DNA of 53,035 nucleotides, taken from assembly GCA_002803225.1 (NCBI GenBank), contig NXFV01000655.1:1-53035 (forward strand), written 5' to 3'. Source of the DNA: Gamarada debralockiae (taxonomy: Eukaryota; Ascomycota; Leotiomycetes; Helotiales; Hyphodiscaceae). Position numbers and translations under genes: made by a program. Below are positions 1-10,955 of this stretch, one piece after another (the stretch's first letter is position 1; each line of letters begins with the position of its first letter). The notes below the pieces were generated by a model that did not search any database, was not told where the DNA came from, and was given only the letters and a program-made list of their open reading frames with translations.

Positions 1-65
1 TCTTTCCTACAGAGTTCAACCCTTCGCATATATCTACAGCTTGACATCAGGACCTCGGCCTCCCC

Positions 66-119
66 CAGCTCCTCGGACTTCCCCAGCTCCTCGGACTTCT
101 CCAGCTCTTCGGTCTTCCC
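66..119. repeat. 18-bp tandem repeat, three copies
   Basis: Three consecutive 18-bp units with core CAGCTCCTCGGACTTCCC start at 66, 84 and 102; the third unit differs at a few positions. In the plus frame they would encode repeated Pro-Ala-Pro-Arg-Thr-Ser. Nothing shows that the frame is translated. Confidence 0.8.
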
Positions 120-1610
120 CAGATATCACCGTACTGTCTAGACCTATCAACATGGTCAAGGATGCAAAGCCGGATAATAAACCTCGAAGTACTGGCCTCC
201 TTGGCCAGGTATACCTTCATGAACTCCTCTGCTGTGGCAACGTTCAGCGAATCTATGATGTCTTACAGATATGAAAAGAGACCTTTATTAACCTCTGTAA
301 TTGGCTAGAGATGAACAGTAGCCTTAAATCTACGTTTACTTTTTCCGCCGCCGCCTCAAACACCACTTACTTAAAAGTAGCGCCACCCTTCCTGGCATCA
401 ACCTATAGTGCGTATATGTGCGAGTCTCATCCATCTCTAAGGGCTATCGAATCTGTGTCTTTTTCTTCTTGCGGGCTCAGTAAAAGGGGTCTTCGTCGTT
501 ATCAGAGGAGGGAGAATCGTTGGAAGGAGGATCGACAGGAGGGTCGAATAATGAGGGCTAGAGAGCGCAAGTTCGTTGGTCTTAAGAACCCCGAGAGCTA
601 TCACAGGATGAGCCTTCTTTTTGACCTTTTTACGAGCCTTTTAGGGCCATTTTGATGCCAATCTGATAGTAATAAAAGTGACTGTCGTGTGGAAAAAAAT
701 CAGTACTAAAACTGCGCTGAAATCTAGTGTATCAGGGACGTGTTTAGCAGTCCTTATGTCATGATTGTACGAATAATCTCAATGCAATTCAAGTATAATC
801 TAGCTAAATTCTGACTCTAGATTGTTTTACCAAAGAGGGACCTAAGCGTCAATGCGTCATAAATACAGAATAAAAAGGTCCCCATGAAATTCCATGCTAT
901 AACCTGCTCAGTGCCGAGATTGCAATTCAGCTTTGGTCTGCCTAACGGCGTACGCCTCTGGATACTTTCGTCCCTCGAATAATAAGTGCCTTGGAACCAT
1001 TTACTACCTGCCACCTAAATTAAAAGGGAAAAGTAGGCATAGGCGTTGCCAAATATATTGATCCTTCACAAATTATCCTGTACCTGGGCCTCAGCCGCCA
1101 ACTCTATCTGTTCTATGAGCAGCCTCGACATCGACGTAGCTGAGTTATACTTGCTCTGGTCGATTGCTGAAGCTCAAGAGGAAACGTGCTGAGTGTTTGT
1201 TCCATGTTTTGTAAAATCAGATCCATGCCTTTCAGGCGACTTCGTTTGCTTCGTCGGGGAAACTCATATCTCTAAATTTTTTAGTAATAACCCCATGCTC
1301 ACTTTAATTGATAGAGCAAGAGATAGCAATTTTTCTTTGACACCGAAGTCAAGCCGCTTGAGAAATTCATCCACACCAGCTGTGAATCCAATCCATGATA
1401 AAAATCGGAACGCACTAGTAAAATTCGGGCATGAAGTCGATCTCAGTCCCTTGCAACGGTAGGCAGCAAACCAAATCCTCCAGGGTTTCGTCCCAATCCT
1501 GCAGATTTCGATGGCTGATCGTAGACAGCTCTCTTTTGCAGCGGCGCCGGAGAGTTGATAATGTTCCAACCAATGCTGTGAGGAGTATTCTAGGAAACAA
1601 TGTTTTTCCA

Positions 1611-1725
1611 GGTATTATCAGTCAATTTTTTCTCTCTTGTGCAGTGCATTCGGTTAGTAAGCTTACAGCTCTTGCACAGGCGCTCATCGCCCATCATCAG
1701 CTCAGCTAGCTCACATAAGCTGCAG
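1611..1725. repeat. dispersed repeat, copy 1
   Basis: This segment matches 6830-6950 in the same orientation. Both contain TCTCTCTTGTGC, then GCATTCGGTTAGTAAGCTT, then GCTCTTGC-CAGGCGCT followed by AGCT/CAGCTCAG-rich sequence. The differences are mostly transitions. No terminal repeats or coding capacity are visible, so this looks like a fragment of an uncharacterised repeat family. Confidence 0.7.
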
Positions 1726-2294
1726 CCTTTGAGCACTGAGTATTGTGATTTGCCTTCCCGTTTCTCAACTATTACACTTGGTCTGACCCAGTGTTCTCTT
1801 ATCAAATTCGTCAAGTTTTAATAACAAATCTGATAGAGCTCAAACAAGCTCCCAGGGACCCCAAAGTGGACACCTTCTAAAATATACCTAGTGCTTTATC
1901 TAAATTAGAAGTTGGCACAAAACAGATGCCCCTAAGAAGAGTACTTCTATTCTATCTATAAATTCCTTCGTTCTTTCTCTGAACCTACCCTAAATATCTC
2001 CCTTCAATCTCATTGTTCGACTGACTTCCTAAGCACTTTATCTTAAATTTCATTTTATTGATATTATTCTAACCACTTTATTGTGTAAGTTACTGTTTCA
2101 CTCTCTTTAATACCGAAAAAAGAGTTACCTAGGGACTTCTTTGCACAAGTCCGCAGCAAAGGTTTTGCGATTCAGATATTGTTAAAGGAGAGGAGTAAAG
2201 AAAAAAAAAAAGAACTTTAGCTAGGAACGGAGAATAACTATATTCGTGCCAAGTACGATGGGATCAGTAAGGTCTATTTCATGATGATCTATAA

Positions 2295-2360
2295 TCCTCG
2301 TTCATTCCTCGTTCATTCCTCGTTCATTCCTCGTCCATATCCTCGTCCATATCCTCGTCG
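2295..2360. repeat. 11/12-bp minisatellite
   Basis: Three 11-bp units of TCCTCGTTCAT are followed by two 12-bp units of about TCCTCGTCCATA and one partial unit. Read on the minus strand, the array and the flank to about 2440 give a very acidic stretch (Glu, Asp, Met) interrupted by stop codons. It may be the relic of an acidic protein tail. Confidence 0.75.
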
Positions 2361-2444
2361 CTAATATCGCTCTAAGAATTCTCTTCACTGTCAAGAAATT
2401 CCGCCTCGAACATCCTTTCATTTATCTCCCTATCAACTGCAGCA

Positions 2445-5014
2445 TCATTCATCCCTCTGACGAGTATCTATCAATTCTTGTCCTGTTATGTATGCATCGT
2501 ATCCGGGGCCACGAGATGGTTCAAAGGCGACATGGCCAGTGTCAGCATTTGTATCGAAAGCGATAAATTGAGGATTCCAGGGAATCTGCGAAGAGGTCGA
2601 TGATTGTCCAAATAATTGAAAGTCTTGCATTTGCTGAGGCTGCGTTATAGTAGCGGAAGACCACTGAACAGTCTCGTTGTCGTATACCGGCATATTTCCA
2701 ACACTAATCCAATCTTGCATCGCAGAAAAGTCATTCTCGAACGGAAAAGGGTCTGGGAATACAAGTGATGTCGGCGAAATTGAGTTTCCAGGATTTGTAG
2801 TTGAATAGTCGAGATTTTGCAATGTTTGGAAGTATCTATCTATGTGAGAACATTCAGAACTGCGATCAAAGAGAGCGTAACTTTAGCGGAGAACAGAAAC
2901 CAATACGTTTGGCCATGCCTTAGTTCTTAAATTTTATGGCAGTTTGGTAACAATGACATACGTTAGAGACTAAATGGGTTTGGCAATAGTCGAAAACATA
3001 TACCTGATAACGAGAGATCTTGAAAGTGGATTTTGCCTCCTGGCGAGTCACCTCTAGAACAAGATCTGGGCAAGATGTAATCTTCGGAAACTGACAAGGC
3101 GATTGTACTAGGGTTGGATACAACGATACAATCGACGCTTCCAAAGCTCCCATAATTGCTGTCCAATATAGACCACCCAGCGTCTATGTCAGGATTGAAA
3201 TTGCCTCCATTGGAAACTGGCTCATCCCACGAAATCGCAAGCTCATGACTAGGAATTTGCGACTGTCTGACCTCAAGTTTAGCCTCGAGCTTAAGTCGAA
3301 GCTCGGGGTCAGAGTAGGGATCATTGTCATCGAAAGAAGGCGCAAGGGATGTATTCCGAGACTCTAGAGCCGGAATTCTGATTTCTGTTTTAATACGCAG
3401 ACGCCGGAATAATGCCATTTCCTCTTCCTCATCATGTGGCCCATTCCGTTTTAGAGGTCTTGAATCAGGAGCAGAATTATACGAGAAACCCAATATCCCA
3501 TAATTGGTAAAACTTTCCGCAGTAGACGATGTGGCCAATCGAGACAAAGGGGGTAGTGATGTTACAGATACGGAGCGTCTGTATACCGTCTTGCATTTTC
3601 GGCTAATGGATTTTCTTAGCAATAAATCAAAGCTGTAAGATAGAGGCCCACCACTCAATATCTTCGTCCCACGCAACGCTGTCTCCATTATTATCGTGGC
3701 ATTTTGGGCAGCACATATTCGAGGCCTTCATTGAATTAAAGACCATACTCATAACTGCGTGCTGTCCAGGGGTAAAGCACGTCTCCCATGGCGAAGTCAG
3801 ATCTACGTCCATCTTCGTTCCAGCATCCTGAATAACAAACTCTCCTTTTTCTATTTTCTTAGCCCCAGTGCCAATGTTCTTAAAGTTGGATCGAAGAACG
3901 GATATCAAGGCCTAGAGAAGGCCGTTAGACTGAAATAGCACAGAATCGATAGAACCTACCTCCGCTGATAGAACAAACTCCAAGTGGAAAGGCATGTGTC
4001 TGCCTAGTGCATCTACAAAGTAGACTGGTTGTTGCCGATCAACCTGCCCTAGGATTCGTGTGATAATGTTTTGAAGATTAAGAACTATTTGGAAGATCTG
4101 GACGTTCGTTTGGCTACAACAGAATTAGCGTTTGCTACTTAATTTTCCTCTGTATCCTTTATCATTCTCCTCTACTCACATGACTTTTGCTGTCATATCC
4201 AGAAGCTGCTTCCCTTGCTGGACACCGCTATAAATATGTCAGTTATACCCCAGGGAACAGCTAGATCTCTTACGTCGAAACTCGCTCTAATACCAAACTG
4301 ATTCTTTGCATACATCCGAAATACGAGTCCTGCACTTTTCCAGCTAAAGTCTGATGGTGCTGATCGTTTCTCTTCGAATCAATTCGTGTTGCTGCCCTGT
4401 AGTTTATCAGTCATTTGGGCGCTGCAATAATAAGACTCTAATTATCTCACATTTGGACAGTTATCAATAACATCTCAATACTCTCCGTATGTCCTATCAG
4501 ATCTGCCTTAAACCTTACTAAATCTTCCTTTTTACACAATGCCCACTTAATCTTCATCCACCCATCCCTAACCTTACTCCCACTCCCGCCCGTCCTGAAA
4601 CTCGGCTGGTATTTCTTTATCTTCTCCCAAAACGTATCAATAGCGTCAGATGAACTGGTTGCTATGACAACGGTTGTGTACACTTATTTCGGGTTCTGGA
4701 AACCCTCCAATTTTCCTTCCTTAGAGATATCAATACATACATGATTTTACTACACAATATCGTCTGATTCGACAAATAGTCCGCTGGCACTGCGCGGCGG
4801 CCTGCTGCAACGCTACTACCTCTGCATGTTGCGCATCATCGAGCTCGACACGCTTTACACGTAAGAGTGCGGTCTCGAGAGTCAAGAGCTGAGAAATAAG
4901 CTCTCGATATTCGGCAGAAGAGTCCCCGCTCTCGCGCAAGGCGTCAATGACTGTTGCGACTAGTTCAAGCGCTGAGATGAAATCGCCGGCGGAGAAACCG
5001 AACCCGACTGACAT
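2445..5014 (-). CDS. fungal ubiquitin-like-domain protein, multi-exon
   Basis: This protein resembles the fungal family that starts with a STAND/PigL-type helical N-terminus and carries a ubiquitin-like fold (ULD_2 type); the molecular role is not established. The ATG is at 5014 and the first exon reads GFGFSAGDFISALELVATV. Supported exon pieces on the minus strand are 5014 to about 4765, about 4660 to 4451, 4396-4274, 4227-4180, 4113-3960, 3911 to about 3665, about 3663 to 3004, and 2839-2445. The introns between 4451 and 3911 are 46-66 nt with good GT..AG ends. The ubiquitin-like part lies in the 4113-3665 exons (FVDALGRHMPFHLEF, VIQDAGTKMDV), followed by a CPKC pair. The first intron and the join near 3664 are unresolved: the frame changes there and only a 19-nt intron would fit, so the gene may be damaged. 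The C-terminus is Ser/Asn/Gln-rich without a recognised domain. Confidence 0.7.
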
Positions 5015-5784
5015 TGGAGATTGGAGGTCACAATATTGGTATCCTGCTTGTTTACGACAATTAGGAAGATGTGAATTTGAGGTGCGTTACGATGAGGCTG
5101 TGTTTCTACAGGGTGGCTTGGACTGGGCGCGTGGTTGCTCCAGGCTGCCCAATTGAACAAGGGATTAGACCAACGTGATTTGGAAGCCCGTTTTGTCCTT
5201 CACCAGGGATTGACAGAATTCGTACACCACTTCAAAAATTCAACTCTTAATAACTTTAAAACGCAAAGTCCAAATGAACTATAAATTACACCAGCTTCAT
5301 CATAAAAAAGGCGCCTAAATTTGTACCAAAAGTTTTCGATCTAAATAGTTTCTTGGAGAGCTGTGGTCGCGTCTTTTTTTTTGAGTGGTGCACGAATTCT
5401 GTCAACCCCTGGTGCTTATCAGAAATTGCTTATGTAACCACTGCATTGTGACCTGGTGGACGTGGTATATAGGGACTGGAAGAGCCCTATCACTATCTTC
5501 AATCATTCTCCATCATCAATCTCCTGCTCATACTATCAATACAAGTTGTGAAGCTTATCAAGCTCATCAATCTATCATCACTACTGTGTGCTGTCACTTT
5601 TGCCATAACCGCTCTGACCTTATGACAGTCCTCAGTGGGTGCCAAGTGCTCACCACCTGCAGTAACACCGAAATTTTCATTATGCAAACTGGTCACATAG
5701 AGCCCAAGCGGAATATATAAGATCGCTCTCATTCCCCAGGACTCATTACCTTATCTTTAACCCCAGAAAGAAAGATCCACTCTC

Positions 5785-6012
5785 ATGCATCTCACTCAAC
5801 CATCAATTTCAATTGGTGGCGTTTCCTTTGTCCCCAACATTTACTTTCAAGGTAGGCACCGTGGCGTCGATGGTCCTGTACGGAGGATACTTGAACAGGG
5901 AACATCTCCAGGTGCTTTATTCCTCTTGCTTACCCAACGTAACTGTGCTGCTAATGTTAGATCATGCCTCCCTTGTGTGAATGGTATTGTTGGTTGGAAT
6001 TGCCTAATCTAG
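5785..6012 (+). CDS. small hypothetical ORF, 75 aa
   Basis: An ATG-initiated frame of 75 codons is preceded by a CT-rich leader (5480-5560 and 5750-5784) of the kind seen upstream of fungal genes. The product has four cysteines in its last 30 residues (RNC, RSCLPC, WNC) but no clear signal peptide. A possible splice donor (GTAGGC) at 5851 would change the product. I do not recognise it, and it may be chance. Confidence 0.2.
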   Translation: MHLTQPSISIGGVSFVPNIYFQGRHRGVDGPVRRILEQGTSPGALFLLLTQRNCAANVRSCLPCVNGIVGWNCLI

Positions 6013-6396
6013 TATAGCCTGTATTTTCCCCTCTTTTCTGATATAAGAGAGCTTTTCCCCTCCTTGTATTTTAGCTCCTTAGATATCAGCTAGGTCTAGA
6101 AATACCACTATATTTCGCCCCCAAAATACAGCTTCAACTGACAGGTATTTTGTCTACTAAGAACGTAGCACATATGCCCCTCAGAACTTGTACGGCTATC
6201 ATTTTGAATACTTTACAGAATGATCTGTAGCTTACTGCTACGATATAATAGAAAACGTATCTCAAGGTAAGAAAAGCTAATACAATATGCTTCTCTACGA
6301 AATCGTTGTATTCTTTGTATATTTAAAATTGATGTAGAATAGTATACTTTTAATTATGCGGTAGTAATCCTATTAAGGGGCCGATTTTCTAGGATA

Positions 6397-6654
6397 CTAT
6401 CCTTTCCGCTGCGGCCAGGAACGTGTCTCGCCTGATTTGTAACGCATCAAAAGTCGTCGCTTTTCCAATTTCACTGCACTCTACCCTATAAATATAAATC
6501 AATAAAACCCTGATAAGCTTCAAATTCGGAAGGTAGTAATGCACATTATCGGAGGGATTCAATTTTTATTGCGCTGTGTAGCGACTTATTTGGTGTTGAA
6601 GTAGTCGGAATTTTGGTGATAGAGACACGTTCCTGACCGCAGCGGAAAGGATAG
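6397..6654. mobile_element. 258-bp MITE-like element with 33-bp TIRs
   Basis: Bases 6397-6429 and 6622-6654 are inverted copies that differ at a single position; the outer part reads CTATCCTTTCCGCTGCGG. The interior is AT-rich and non-coding. No matching target-site duplication is seen next to the ends. Long near-perfect inverted termini with a short non-coding interior suggest a non-autonomous DNA transposon of unknown superfamily. Confidence 0.7.
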
Positions 6655-6659
6655 CTGGT

Positions 6660-6960
6660 CTCGTCAGGATGCTCAGGCTCTGCTCAGGCATACTCACTAT
6701 CGGCTAGGCATACTCGCCATCAGGCTTGGTCACCCTCGGCTCAGGTTAAAGCGGCAGCTGCTCACGTGCAGAGACTAAACCGAAATCAGCCCAAGAAAAA
6801 ATTAACATAGTGTTTAGGGGTATTACTCAGTATCAGTCAACTCTTTCTCTCTTGTGCTTCGCATTCGGTTAGTAAGCTTGCCGCTCTTGCTCAGGCGCTA
6901 ATTACCCTCAGCTTACCCTCAGCTTAGCCAGGTCACCTGAGCAGCCCCTGAGTAGTCCGA
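6660..6960. repeat. CTCAGG-rich dispersed repeat, copy 2
   Basis: The segment is dense in GCTCAGG and GGCATACTC words. Its first half (6665-6800) matches the reverse complement of 47395-47530, including the shared order GCTCTGCTCAGG, then TTAAAGC-GCAG-TGCTC, then GAGACTAAA. Its second half (6830-6950) matches copy 1 at 1611-1725. It is therefore at least a three-copy family within this window. No ORF is present. Confidence 0.65.
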
Positions 6961-7490
6961 ACCGACGCTAAAATGCGAAAGATGACGAGTATTGTCAGGG
7001 CTATGACGGGCCCGTGGTGGAAATTCGGCAATCTCACAGGCCATAAATAGCCTGTAAGCTTAGCATACAAAGCTCCGAAACTACTCTATGCGCAATGTTC
7101 CATGCATACAATCCCATGATGGGTGCCACATCGGGAAGGTGGTGCCAGCTACATTGGCATCGCTATTGGCCAGCGTCCAACGTTACACAGTCACCAAATT
7201 CACCAGGGCAGGACGGTCAGTTCCAGCAAGGGCAGCTGGAGATCATCTCGTATTTCCTAATTGACCAATCACCGTGGCAGGCCCCATACGGCATGTGGCT
7301 GATCCCAGACGATTAGTTTCGGCACGTCCGGTTTTGGCAATCGGACAAGCCGGGGATGTTGGAAAGGTATATAACTGGGCAGGAATCATGAATCTTCATA
7401 TCGACCCTGTTCATACTGCGGTTTCTGCGAGCAGTATCATTGCTTTCGTCTTTTGCTGGAGTTCGTGCTTCAATATCAACCTTCAGCATC

Positions 7491-9729
7491 ATGATGAAGC
7501 TCTTCTCCAGTCTTTCTCTCTGTCTCGCTGCTGCAGCGTCCTTATCCAGCGCAGCCGTTTCCAAGAAATCCCTTGCGAGTGATATTTTGGCGGATATCGA
7601 GTCCGCAGCAACATGTGCGGCCTGCGACGTACGTATATTTTCTTGACCCGGCAGAGTCATTCGTACTGGATATTTATTTTGTTTTGGTTTGTTTTTGGAT
7701 TGTATGCCGATATCCTCATCGAATCGTTATGATATCGATGCTGCGTCAGTCCTTAGAAACAGTGCCTTATTTCAATTTCGCCTGGTGCAAAGAATTGAGA
7801 GAGTGGATTCTGACCATCATGAATCCTCGCTCCATCCAATCTCCTTAAAGCCAGAACTAATTTGTCGCAGGCCATCCTGGGGACTCTGAAAGTCCTTGCA
7901 GAATTGGGTGACACCGTCTTCGTCGATACTGTCACGGAAATATGTATTCTTTCCGGTGTGAGTAAATTTGACCATATTTGCTGCTTCTGAGATTGACGAT
8001 GGCCTAGGCCGAGGATTCTGATGTCTGCACCGGCTCCATTGCTCTTGAGGGGCCGATTATCGCAGAGGATTTGCGAGAAATGTCAATTCCTTCTCACACA
8101 TCTACTCTGTTCTGCATTACTTTCTTCGGTCTCTGCTCATATCCTGCAGTCACACCTTATACGGTCACCTTTCCAGAGCCGAAACCTTCAACTTCACGTC
8201 CTGCGGTTAGTGGGCAGAGCCCAATCCAAATCGTACACTTCAGCGATATCCACATAGACCCTTTCTATGAGACAGGAGCAAGTTACAATTGCACAAAGCC
8301 CATTTGCTGCAGACCCTATACAACTGCTGATTCTCCTGGCAACAATAATTATCCAGCTGGTCCATATGGCAACCACGACTGCGATGCACCGGTCAGCCTC
8401 GAGGAGAGCATGTACGCTGCTATCCAGAGTATCGTTCCTAATGCTGCGATGACCTTGTTTACAGGTGATATCGTTGATCACGCGGTATGGCTTACCAATG
8501 AGACCCAGAACATCAAGGATATAAACGATGCCTATGGTCGGATGACAGGTTTGACCCAAGTGTATGGAACAGTAGGCAATCATGAGGCTTCTCCCACCAA
8601 TGCCTTCCCACCAACAGACATCGTGACGAGTAGCAACACTGAGCAGTGGGTTTACGATACCGTGACCACTGATTGGACGCCTTGGCTGGGTGCCACTACG
8701 GCATCACAGGCAGAGAGCTATGGCGCCTACTCAGCATTATATCCGGGAGGAAACTTGCGCATCATCTCACTGAACACTAATTTCTATTACGTGGACAATT
8801 ACTGGCTGTATGAGCCTACAATGCAGACCGATCCAAGTGGTCAGCTTGCATGGCTGGTCAATGAACTGCAAGCTGCCGAGACTGCTGGCGAAAGAGTTTA
8901 CATTATTGGCCACATGGCTATGGGATTGTCAGATGCGCTAAGAGATGGTTCCAATTATTTCGATCAGATTGTCAACCGGTACTCTGCTACTATCGCCGCT
9001 TTATTCTTTGGTATGTCAATACTGGTAACACATTGCTTTTTTTCAAACCCTTTCTCACGCTATATAGGACACACCCATGTCGACCAATTTGAGATAGCAT
9101 ACAGCGATTATACCGACCAGACTTATTCCAATGCACTTGAAGTCTCATACATCTGTCCCTCAATGACACCCACGTCAGGTTACCCCGCTTTCCGAGTCTA
9201 CACCGTGGATCCCGTGACATTCGGCGTCCTTGACATGACCACTTACATCGCCAACATGACACTAACCGGAGTTCAAACCAGCGGCCCCGTCTGGCAAGAA
9301 TACTATTCCGCCAAAGCAACCTACGGTCCTCTCGTCACACCACCACTAACCGACCCCGCTGCGGAGCTGACACCCGCATTCTGGCACAACTTGACTACTG
9401 TATTCGAGACCAACGATACCGCATTCGAGGACTACTACGCGCGCAAGAGCAGAGGCTTCGACGTCGCGTCCTGCACAGGGACGTGCCAGACGGATGAGAT
9501 CTGCGGGATGAGAGCTGCGCAGTCGCAGTATAACTGCGCTACCATTTCTCCAGGGATTAACTTCAAGAAGAGAGATGAGCAGGTCTTAGTTGAGGAAGGA
9601 AACATTAGAGAGGGTGAATGTGAGGGTTCGAGAGCGAGAATGATTCTGGCGAAGTTGGTGGCGAAACAAGGGTTGCTTGAAGATGCGGTGGCGAGAGCTA
9701 GAGATAAGGCGAGGGCGAGGAAGAATTAA
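7491..9729 (+). CDS. acid sphingomyelinase-like secreted phosphodiesterase
   Basis: This is a predicted extracellular or vacuolar enzyme that cleaves sphingomyelin or related phosphodiesters. Exons are 7491-7628, 7871-7957, 8008-9010 and 9068-9729, giving 629 aa; all junctions are GT..AG and keep frame, and the third intron (57 nt) contains no stop. The N-terminus is a signal peptide (MMKLFSSLSLCLAAAASL), followed by a saposin-B-like segment whose cysteines are spread over exons 1-3 (TCAACD, EICILSG, DVCTG, FCITFFGLC). The metallophosphatase domain starts near residue 150 with all expected metal-binding motifs: SDIHID, GDIVDH, GNHE, IIGHMA and GHTH. A Cys-rich tail (CTGTCQTDEICGMR) and a basic C-terminus follow. 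Length and order fit fungal acid sphingomyelinases; there is no sign of damage. The exact lipid substrate is not evident from sequence. Confidence 0.92.
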
Positions 9730-10140
9730 GGTCGAGAGGAAGAGGCAGTGGTAATTTGTTATAGTAATAGGGTTTGTTGTGAAGGGGTTTGTTAATGAAG
9801 GCACTACTTTGCCCTGGTGTTATTGGATAGTTTGGTGTAAAAGATAGTAATCTGCTCTTGGCTCGTGCATACATTACTAGAAATTCAGGATGTCGGGCTT
9901 GTATATATGGAAAAATCTCGATGCATCACTCTTCACAGAGACGTCATGACTGACTTGCCGCACCTTGGGCCATGCTCATCAACAGCAATCCCAAAACTTT
10001 GTTCTTCCACCAGTTCAAGAAGTCGGGGTTTCCCAAAAGCCATTCGCAACTTACTGGCGTGCTCCTCAGTATCATGTTGTGAGATTCGCACTCGGAAGTA
10101 TGGAGGCCTCGGTGAAATTCGCTCTCAGCCCTCCCTGCAT
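9730..10140. other. intergenic
   Basis: This stretch holds the 3' flank of the sphingomyelinase gene, T/A-rich to about 9850, and then sequence without a recognisable frame leading into the DUF7708 relic. Nothing else is seen. Confidence 0.4.
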
Positions 10141-10955
10141 GCTATTGTCTTTCTTCTAACATTGTTTTCTTCATGGTTTCCGCAACGCGAATCGGCATTT
10201 ATCGATAGCTGTGTTCCTCTAACAAATGTGCCACGGCGAGTTCTTTCATTGCGATTTCGTGTTTGGCCCAAAAATGAATGGTCGAGAATTCTCGCTCGAA
10301 TATGCTCCAGATCAAATCGTAATCTAAAGCAATTTATCAGTGTATGGACATAAGACTCGGGCGGGGTAAATTTAACAACTTCATGTTCCCTTTCGAAGAA
10401 GCCTTGGTTCAAAACTTGAAGACATCCAGATGCCGCTGAAACTGCCGCAACCACCCTAACATGATATTTGAACAGCTAATGATACACCGAAAGTCTAGAC
10501 AGCGCCTCCTTGATCCGGCAGAGCATGTCGATGAGTTTGCCAAAGTGCGTTCCATACTGTCGCGCGACCTGTGAATGTGGGTCAGCAAAAAGCTTTGTCT
10601 TTCTCGCCTCGAGCACTAATCTTGAGGAGGATTCCGATCCCACCCCAGAGAGGGGACATCACAATTTGCCAGGAATTTGAAATCACATCAATGGCAGTTT
10701 CGTATTGTTCCACAGCATCGATGAAAGGCTGGAATCTTTCGAGGGCCGATCTAGTTGATGAGCTTCGCCGTATGTTTAGCCATATGTGAAGAATCAAGAC
10801 AAGAGACGAGGCACGGTTAGAATATCTACCTGGAAGATTGAAACGCCACTCGAGCAACTTCGATTTCTTGCAGGACAGATTGTAACGATGCATTTTGGAA
10901 GTCTGTCTCTCTGGTGCTAGATCCTCTAAGAAACTTTCGATTGCAAGGCCCTACT
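10141..10955 (-). pseudogene. DUF7708/NACHT-type N-terminal region, decayed
   Basis: Read on the minus strand, this matches the N-terminal region found before NACHT domains in fungal STAND proteins. Recognisable pieces in order are SFLEDLAPE (about 10945-10915), QNASLQSVLQEIE, then SALERFQPFIDAVEQYETA and VMSPLWGGIGILL (10770-10640), RQYGTHFGKLIDMLCRIKE (10565-10505), LFKYHVRVVAAVSAA (10480-10430) and a Lys/Glu-rich end (10250-10145). A 67-nt intron at about 10764-10830 is still spliceable. Damage includes a frameshift near 10915, a TAG between LSVYH and LFKYH near 10480, a further frameshift before the KHEIAMKEL segment near 10255, and a stop after HSYR near 10195. The NACHT ATPase itself is absent. 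When intact, such proteins act in fungal non-self recognition or cell death. Confidence 0.7.

Larger units (their letters stand above)
1..2444. other. gene-poor left end, no recognised gene
   Basis: No reading frame here resembles a known protein. Open stretches at 41-274, 311-655 and 1264-1821 are short, overlap on both strands and show no motif. On the minus strand, 600-440 reads as a Ser/Asp-rich then Lys-rich segment broken by stops, which could be the tail of a dead transposase, but this is only an impression. The DNA from 1850 to 2260 is AT-rich with homopolymer A runs near 2205. Two tandem repeats and one copy of a dispersed repeat are listed separately. Confidence 0.5.
5015..7490. other. 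gene-poor interval between ULD and sphingomyelinase genes
   Basis: No gene is convincing in this interval. It holds a short ORF at 5785, an AT-rich tract at 6200-6370, an inverted-repeat element at 6397-6654, and a repeat rich in CTCAGG and CAGGC words at 6660-6960. The last 400 bases, which include a pyrimidine-rich stretch before the start at 7491, probably carry the promoter of the sphingomyelinase gene. Confidence 0.5.

Noticed and set aside
8071..9729. A single continuous ORF of 552 codons as the sphingomyelinase gene
   Set aside because: It would omit the signal peptide and saposin part encoded by exons at 7491 and 7871, and it reads through a 57-nt intron at 9011-9067 that interrupts the FFG/HTH metal motif.
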